Positions 59,178 to 64,000 of a DNA stretch of 64,000 nt are shown here, one piece after another (within the stretch, counting starts at the first letter, position 1; every line of letters starts with the position of its first letter). The translations under genes and the position numbers were made by a program. Where the stretch lies: the NCBI RefSeq assembly GCF_022829295.1, contig NZ_JAKSYH010000049.1, positions 62,001 to 126,000 on the forward strand, given 5' to 3'. Source of the stretch: Methylobacterium sp. J-088. GTDB lineage: Bacteria > Pseudomonadota > Alphaproteobacteria > Rhizobiales > Beijerinckiaceae. Below the pieces are notes generated by a model. That model had not been told where the DNA came from, made no database searches, and saw only the letters and a program-made list of their open reading frames with translations.

Positions 59178-60352
59178 TCGGACGGGGCGCGACCGTGCCG
59201 GGCGCCGTCGGCCTCGCCCGCCCGCACGAGCGCGCGGCAGCTTCCATCTCGGCACCAGCCGGCAAGGCGTTGGAGCTTCAGGGGCTGACCAAGATTTACG
59301 GCTCCGAGACTGTTGTTGACCGCTTCGACACCCGCATCCAGGCGGGCGAGTTCTTCTCGCTGCTCGGACCCTCCGGCTCGGGCAAGACCACGACCCTGAT
59401 GATGGTCGCGGGGTTCGCGGCGATCGACGCCGGGCGCCTCCTGGTTGACGGGGTCGACCTCGCGGCTGTGCCCCCGGAGCGGCGGGGCTTCGGGATGGTC
59501 TTCCAGAACTACGCGATCTTCCCGCACATGGACATGTTCGAGAACGTGGCATTCCCGCTTCGGGCGCGCGGGATGCCGAAGGCGCTCGTGCGCGAGCGGG
59601 TCGCAGCCGCCCTTGACCTCGTCCAGCTCGGGCACCTGTCCGACCGCTACGCGCGCCAGCTCTCGGGCGGGCAGCAGCAGCGCGTGGCCATCGCCCGGGC
59701 GATCGTGTTCCAGCCGCCCGTCGTGCTCATGGACGAGCCGCTCGGCGCCCTCGACAAGAACCTCCGCTACGACCTGCAGGTCGAGATCAAGGAGATCCAG
59801 CGGCGGCTCGGCATGACCGTCCTCTACGTCACTCACGACCAGGAGGAGGCGATGAACTTGTCCGATCGCGTGGCGATCATGAGCCGCGGCCGCGTCGAGC
59901 AGATCGGCGCGCCCCGCGACGTCTACGAGCGTCCGGCCAACGCCTTCACCGCCCGCTTCCTGGGCGAGGCGAACCTCCTACCGGGCGCAGTGGTGACGTC
60001 CTGCCCAGGCCGCGTCGCGTTTCAGCTCAGGGACGGGACAGTCCTGCACGCGGACGATCCGTCAACGCGCACGGCGGGGACTGAGGGTGAGCTGTTCGTG
60101 CGCCCGGAGAAGCTGACCCTGCACCCTTTAGCCGATCCGCCGCGCGACGGTGTCAACCGCCTGAGCGGCACGGTGCGGCGCGCGTCCTTCCTCGGCAGCG
60201 TCGTGCGCTACGCCGTCGAGACGGGCAGCGGCGCGCTCGTGACCGCCGACGCCCCGAACGTGGCCGCCCATCACCACCCGGAGCTCGGCGAGCGCGTCGC
60301 CCTTGCGTGGTCTCCGGCCGACACGGTCATCCTGCCGCCGGACGCGGCCTGA
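59174..60352 (+). CDS. polyamine-type ABC ATPase (PotA-like)
   Basis: ATPase of 392 residues: [80 protein letters not shown] and [20 protein letters not shown]. The C-terminal TOBE domain includes [19 protein letters not shown]. Start is taken as GTG 59174, overlapping the SBP stop; the first 33 residues (to about [13 protein letters not shown]) are poorly conserved. The TGA overlaps the permease ATG. Confidence 0.9.
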   Translation: MIGRGATVPGAVGLARPHERAAASISAPAGKALELQGLTKIYGSETVVDRFDTRIQAGEFFSLLGPSGSGKTTTLMMVAGFAAIDAGRLLVDGVDLAAVPPERRGFGMVFQNYAIFPHMDMFENVAFPLRARGMPKALVRERVAAALDLVQLGHLSDRYARQLSGGQQQRVAIARAIVFQPPVVLMDEPLGALDKNLRYDLQVEIKEIQRRLGMTVLYVTHDQEEAMNLSDRVAIMSRGRVEQIGAPRDVYERPANAFTARFLGEANLLPGAVVTSCPGRVAFQLRDGTVLHADDPSTRTAGTEGELFVRPEKLTLHPLADPPRDGVNRLSGTVRRASFLGSVVRYAVETGSGALVTADAPNVAAHHHPELGERVALAWSPADTVILPPDAA

Positions 60353-61185
60353 TGGGACGGGACAGAACGTGGCTCCTGCTCCTGCCCGCGCTCGGCCTGC
60401 TCGCGCTTTTGTTCCTCGGGCCGCTCGCCTGGTTCCTGGCGCGGACCCTGTTCGTCGAGACGGCGCCCGCCGAGGTGCCGGCGCTCTTCGTCGACGTCCT
60501 GACCGCGCGCTCAATGCAGGTAGCCGCGCTCACGACGCTCTGGGTCTCAGTCCTCGTCACGCTCGCGACCTTGGTGATCGGCTACCCGATCGCGTTCTAC
60601 TTGGCCAACCGCCGCGGCTGGCGCGCCGCGCTCGTCGTGTTCTGCGTGATCGTGCCGTACTTCACCAGCGTGATCGTTCGGACCTACGCGCTGACCGTGG
60701 TGCTCGGCCGCAGCGGGCTCATCAACGAACTCCTGGGCGCATCGGGGCTCGTCGGGGCGCCCCTGGCGCTCCTCTACAACATCTTCGCGATCGTGGTCGG
60801 CATGGCCTACGTGCTGCTGCCCTACATGGTGCTCACCCTCTACGCGACCATGAAGGCGATCGATCCGAGCCTGCTGCGGGCCGGGCGCGCCCTCGGGGCG
60901 AGCCCGCTCTACCTGTTTCGGCGCGTTTATTTCCCGCTGTCCGTCCCTGGTGTGGTGTCGGGCTCGCTCATCGTTCTCATCCTGGCGCTCGGCTTCTTCA
61001 TCACGCCCGCGCTGATAGGCGGCCCCGGCGACGTCACCGTCGCGATGCTGATCGAGCGGGCGGTCGAGATCCTGATCGACTGGCCGAGCGCGGCCGTGAT
61101 GTCGGTGGTCTTGCTCACAGCGACCCTGATCCTTTTCGCGATCTATGCCCGCGTGACGGATCTGCGGCGCATGATGGGGGCCTGA
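60352..61185 (+). CDS. polyamine-type ABC permease (PotB-like)
   Basis: Permease of 277 residues with six helices: LLLLPALGLLALLFLGPLAW first, then IVPYFTSVIVRTYALTVVLG, GRALGASPLYLFRRVYFPLS (EAA loop) and LIVLILALGFFITPALIGGP. Start ATG 60352 overlaps the ATPase stop (TGATG). Part of a PotABCD-type importer. Confidence 0.9.
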   Translation: MGRDRTWLLLLPALGLLALLFLGPLAWFLARTLFVETAPAEVPALFVDVLTARSMQVAALTTLWVSVLVTLATLVIGYPIAFYLANRRGWRAALVVFCVIVPYFTSVIVRTYALTVVLGRSGLINELLGASGLVGAPLALLYNIFAIVVGMAYVLLPYMVLTLYATMKAIDPSLLRAGRALGASPLYLFRRVYFPLSVPGVVSGSLIVLILALGFFITPALIGGPGDVTVAMLIERAVEILIDWPSAAVMSVVLLTATLILFAIYARVTDLRRMMGA

Positions 61186-61188
61186 AGC

Positions 61189-61959
61189 GTGCGCGCCGCT
61201 CTGCCGCTGTTCGTCGGATGCGCCTGCCTGCTCCTGATCCTGCCGATCGGCATCGTGGTGGTGCTGGGCTTCAGCGGCGGCACCCTCCTGCGCTTCCCGC
61301 CCACCTCCCTGTCGCTGCGCTGGTTCGCGGCCTTCCTCGGCGATCCGGCCTGGCGTGCCGCGCTGTGGTCGAGCCTCGCGATCGGCGGCGTGGCCTGCTT
61401 CGTCGCCACTGGGGTCGGGTTCCTGGCAGCCTACGCGCTCGTGCGCGGCGCGTTCCCGGCCAAGCGGCTGATCCTGGCCGTCGCACTCCTGCCGATCGTC
61501 TCGCCGACCGTCGTCACGGCGATCGCCATGTACTACGCGTCCGCGCGCCTCGGGCTGGTCGGGAGCGTGGTCTGGGTCGGCCTGTGCCACGCGGTGATCG
61601 CCTTCCCGGTCGTCCTGCTGATCCTGTTGTCCGCGCTGCAAGCCGTCGACCTGCGCCTGGAGCAGGCGGCCCTGGGCCTGGGCGCGAGCCGCGCGCGGAC
61701 GCTGCGCACGATCGTCGTGCCGCTCGCCGCACCCGGCCTCGCCTCGGCCGCCCTGTTCGCGTTCCTGACCTCCTTCGACGAGCTCATCATCTCACTCTTC
61801 CTCACCAACGCGGCCACGCAGACCCTGCCGGTGCGCATCTGGAACAGCCTGCACATGCAGGTCGAGCCGACGGTGGCGGCGGTCAGCGCGTTTCTGATCG
61901 GCGTCACGGGCGTGATCCTGGCCGCAGACGCGCTCCTGCGCCGGCGCCGGGCCACATGA
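61189..61959 (+). CDS. polyamine-type ABC permease (PotC-like)
   Basis: Permease of 256 residues, start GTG 61189 three bases after the previous stop. PLFVGCACLLLILPIGIVVV, FPPTSLSLRWFAAFLGDPAW (classic PotC periplasmic motif), LGLGASRARTLRTIVVPLAA (EAA loop) and FLTSFDELIISLFLTNAATQ are visible. Completes the importer. Confidence 0.9.
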   Translation: MRAALPLFVGCACLLLILPIGIVVVLGFSGGTLLRFPPTSLSLRWFAAFLGDPAWRAALWSSLAIGGVACFVATGVGFLAAYALVRGAFPAKRLILAVALLPIVSPTVVTAIAMYYASARLGLVGSVVWVGLCHAVIAFPVVLLILLSALQAVDLRLEQAALGLGASRARTLRTIVVPLAAPGLASAALFAFLTSFDELIISLFLTNAATQTLPVRIWNSLHMQVEPTVAAVSAFLIGVTGVILAADALLRRRRAT

Positions 61960-62110
61960 CCCCATGCCCGGTTCTCGCCCCGCTCCCACGATCCCGCCCG
62001 CACCGTGCGGGCGACGCGCGGTCCGCGATCGCCGGAGCGGGATCCAAACGCCATCCGTCCGACCAAGCACGGTCGAACCACCGCCTGTCCTCGGCCGCCG
62101 GAGACGCTGC

Positions 62111-63361
62111 ATGAGCGATGAGAACACCGCGATCGTCCTCGGCGCGGGCGTGGTCGGACTGTCGACCGCGCTCTACCTCCGGCGCGCCGGCCGGGATGTC
62201 ACCGTGATCGATCCGCTGCCGCCGGGCGGCGGCGCCTCCTACGGCAACGCCGGCATGATCAGCGCCGACACGGCCTCGCCGATCGCGATGCCCGGCATGC
62301 TGCGCCAGGTGCCCGGCTGGCTCCGGGACAAGAAGGGACCCCTCGTCGTCCACCCCTCCTACTTGCCCACCGCGCTGCCCTGGCTGATGCGCTGGATCAA
62401 GGAGGGGCGGATCGAGCGCGTCCTAGCGATCTCGGACGCGCTGCGCGCCCTGCACAAGGACGCGTTCGCCTGCTGGCAGGACCTGATCGGACCGCAGGCG
62501 TTCGGCGAGCTCGTCCGGCGCACCGGCCAGATCCAGGTTTGGGACGGCGAGGGCGAGAGCGCGGGCGCGCGCGTCGAGCGGCAGATCCGCGAGCGGCACG
62601 GCATCGAGGCGCAGGTGCTCGGGGCCGACGACCTGCAGCAGATGGTGCCCGGCATCTCCCGCGCCGTGCGGCGCGCGCTCCTCGTGCCCGGCAACGGCTA
62701 CACGATCAGCCCCGCCAGGCTCGTCGGGGCCCTGGCCGAGCGTCTGCGCGGAGAGGGCGGCACGATCGTCGCCGAGCGGGCCCTGAAGCTCATCCCGCGC
62801 GAGGGCGGCGGCTTCACGGTCTGGACCAACGTCGCGAACCGCGTCGCCGCCGACGTCGTGGTCGCGGGCGGCGCGTGGTCGAAGGCGCTGCTCGATCCGC
62901 TCGGCGTGCGCGTGCCGCTCGAGACCGAGCGCGGCTACCACGCCATGTTGCCCGCGCCCTCGATCGAGCCGCGCTACACGATCAGCTACAAGTCGCGCGG
63001 TTTCGGGGTGACGCCGATGGAAGGGGGCCTGCGCGCGGCCGGAACGGTCGAGTTCGCGGGCCTCGACGCCCCGCCGGACGAGACCCGCGCCCGGATCCTG
63101 GCCGAGCACGCGCGTGCGCTCTTTCCCGGCCTCACTCACGGGGAGCCGCAGCTGTGGCTCGGTTTCCGCCCCTCACTCCCGGACACGCTGCCCGTGCTCG
63201 GTCCGGTCCCGCAACAGCCGGGCCTGCACCTGGCGTTCGGCCATGGCCACTACGGCATGACCGCCGGCCCGCCGAGCGGGCGCCTGGTCGCCGCGCTTCT
63301 GGCACGGCGCGCGGCCCCGATCGATCCGGCCCCTTACGCCGTCGGCCGCTTCGCGTCCTGA
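62111..63361 (+). CDS. D-amino-acid dehydrogenase-like FAD oxidoreductase (DadA family)
   Basis: Flavoenzyme of 416 residues: AIVLGAGVVGLSTALYLRRA (FAD), ASYGNAGMISADTASPIAMP with the GNAG motif of DadA, RGYHAMLPAPSIEPRYTISY and the C-terminal LWLGFRPSLPDTLPVLGPVP followed by HLAFGHGHYGMTAGPPSGR. The family oxidises D-amino acids or related secondary amines and passes electrons to quinones. About 150 bases after PotC on the same strand. With the importer and the divergent PuuB-like enzyme it suggests catabolism of an amine or opine-type compound. Confidence 0.87.
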   Translation: MSDENTAIVLGAGVVGLSTALYLRRAGRDVTVIDPLPPGGGASYGNAGMISADTASPIAMPGMLRQVPGWLRDKKGPLVVHPSYLPTALPWLMRWIKEGRIERVLAISDALRALHKDAFACWQDLIGPQAFGELVRRTGQIQVWDGEGESAGARVERQIRERHGIEAQVLGADDLQQMVPGISRAVRRALLVPGNGYTISPARLVGALAERLRGEGGTIVAERALKLIPREGGGFTVWTNVANRVAADVVVAGGAWSKALLDPLGVRVPLETERGYHAMLPAPSIEPRYTISYKSRGFGVTPMEGGLRAAGTVEFAGLDAPPDETRARILAEHARALFPGLTHGEPQLWLGFRPSLPDTLPVLGPVPQQPGLHLAFGHGHYGMTAGPPSGRLVAALLARRAAPIDPAPYAVGRFAS

Positions 63362-63489
63362 GCGCAAGTGCGGCCGCTCGCCCTGAGACGGATCTAGCGG
63401 CGATGACGCGGCGAGACCTCAAGCGGAGGGTGAGGCCGCCTCAGGAGGCCGAGCGCGTTCTCGCCTCGTTCGCGGCGGATATCGAAACC

Positions 63490-64000
63490 TCAGCCGCCGG
63501 GCCGATCGGACACGGCTTCCGGGAAGTAGAGGTCGCGCCACGACGCGGGCGCACTCGCGATCATGCCGGTGCGTGCCATGAAGTGGGCGAACGTCATCAC
63601 GTTCTGCGGGGTGAGGCTCCAGTTGGTCCCGGGCTCGTCCAAGACGCGCGCGGCGACCGCGAGCGGCAGCTTGGATCCGGTGGCGGCGATCCAGCCCGCG
63701 ATCGCACCGCGCGGGTCCGCCGCGATCGCCGCCTCCGCCTCCTTCAGGGCCACCACGATCGCGCCGAACAGCTTCGGGTTCTCGTCATGGAATCGGGTCG
63801 TCGCCAGGACGTTCGCGTAGCTGTGCGGCCCGCCCATCACGGCGAACGAGCTGAACAGTCGGCGCATCCCGGGCGCAGCGAGCAGCTGGTCTTGGAAGGG
63901 CGGCGTGCTGACGACGCTCTTCACGGTATCAACGCCCGCCAGCATGCCCGTGGTGGCGTCCGGCTGGCCCATCGAGAACAGTAGGGGATCGAACCGGGAG
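63490..64000 (-). CDS. nitrate/sulfonate-type ABC substrate-binding protein, C-terminal part (5' end outside window)
   Basis: At least 169 residues of the C-terminal half of an SsuA/TauA/NrtA-type binding protein: VKSVVSTPPFQDQLLAAPGM, SYANVLATTRFHDENPKLFG, AIVVALKEAEAAIAADPRGA and TPQNVMTFAHFMARTGMIA. The frame continues across base 64000 with SRFDPLLFSMGQPDATT, so no start is assigned. Convergent with the DadA-like gene. Confidence 0.82.
   Translation of the reverse strand, partial: SRFDPLLFSMGQPDATTGMLAGVDTVKSVVSTPPFQDQLLAAPGMRRLFSSFAVMGGPHSYANVLATTRFHDENPKLFGAIVVALKEAEAAIAADPRGAIAGWIAATGSKLPLAVAARVLDEPGTNWSLTPQNVMTFAHFMARTGMIASAPASWRDLYFPEAVSDRPGG

Noticed and set aside
60303..62114. Long + strand frame through the polyamine-type permeases
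   Set aside because: Shifted frame of the PotB/PotC genes, Arg/Pro-rich with no membrane helices.
1..64000. CRISPR arrays, rRNA and tRNA genes
   Set aside because: No regularly spaced direct repeats and no recognisable rRNA or cloverleaf sequences were noticed by reading; a tRNAscan or Infernal run would settle this.

Overview
The window is high-GC DNA with many short overlaps between genes. Gene content (molybdate uptake with a ModE-type regulator, many ABC importers for amines, sulfonates and peptides, MocR, LysR and Crp-type regulators, IS481 and IS21 elements) fits an alphaproteobacterium of the Hyphomicrobiales. A Methylobacterium-like organism is my best guess, inferred from gene style and not proven. 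No rRNA, tRNA or CRISPR array was seen. Most of the window is metabolic, probably accessory, DNA made of compact operons separated by gene-poor stretches with broken genes, insertion-sequence pieces and a dispersed intergenic repeat.

Layout: 1-1140 holds the start of modA and a divergent ModE-like regulator with two matching operator-like dyads. 1341-5462 has an XRE-cupin regulator divergent from an MHS transporter, then RidA, a MOSC protein and a phthalate-dioxygenase-reductase-type flavoprotein; this looks like a molybdenum-dependent reductase module beside the molybdate genes. 5589-11407 is ordinary: a CorC/CNNM protein with an apparent ATT start, a histidine phosphatase, NAD(P)HX dehydratase, a small HhH protein, a shortened DHH protein, an SDR and a methyltransferase. 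11606-15725 is a scar zone: an IS481 element, a truncated IS21 element fused in frame to the tail of a LysR gene, and an AlkZ-like gene without its N-terminus. 15896-24328 has a peptide-type binding protein interrupted by an amber codon, a gamma-glutamyltransferase homologue, two LysR regulators, two SDRs and a cupin.

24564-34464 is the most unusual part: eleven co-directional genes encoding a DUF971 protein, an AprA-like flavoprotein, an AprB-like two-cluster ferredoxin, a HEAT-repeat protein, a Crp/Fnr regulator, a sulfonate/nitrate-type ABC importer whose binding protein ends in a NosL-like domain, a seven-iron ferredoxin, a ferredoxin-NADP reductase and an EamA permease. I read it as an import-plus-redox system whose substrate is unknown. 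A near-identical 16-base motif lies upstream of both operon heads.

34881-43507 is a coherent taurine-type locus: MocR regulator (TauR-like), TauE/SafE exporter, aldehyde dehydrogenase, TauABC, a small SnoaL-like protein and an FAD amine oxidase/dehydrogenase. It lacks xsc and tpa, which suggests nitrogen assimilation from taurine with export of sulfoacetate. 43592-51746 is one tight operon with an amidohydrolase, a COG0523 metallochaperone GTPase and a complete dipeptide-type importer. 51916-56486 is another scar zone with an IS-end remnant, a broken SPFH gene, small DUF genes and three repeat copies. 56628-63361 carries two FAD amine/amino-acid oxidoreductases around a complete polyamine-type importer, and the window ends inside another sulfonate/nitrate-type binding protein.
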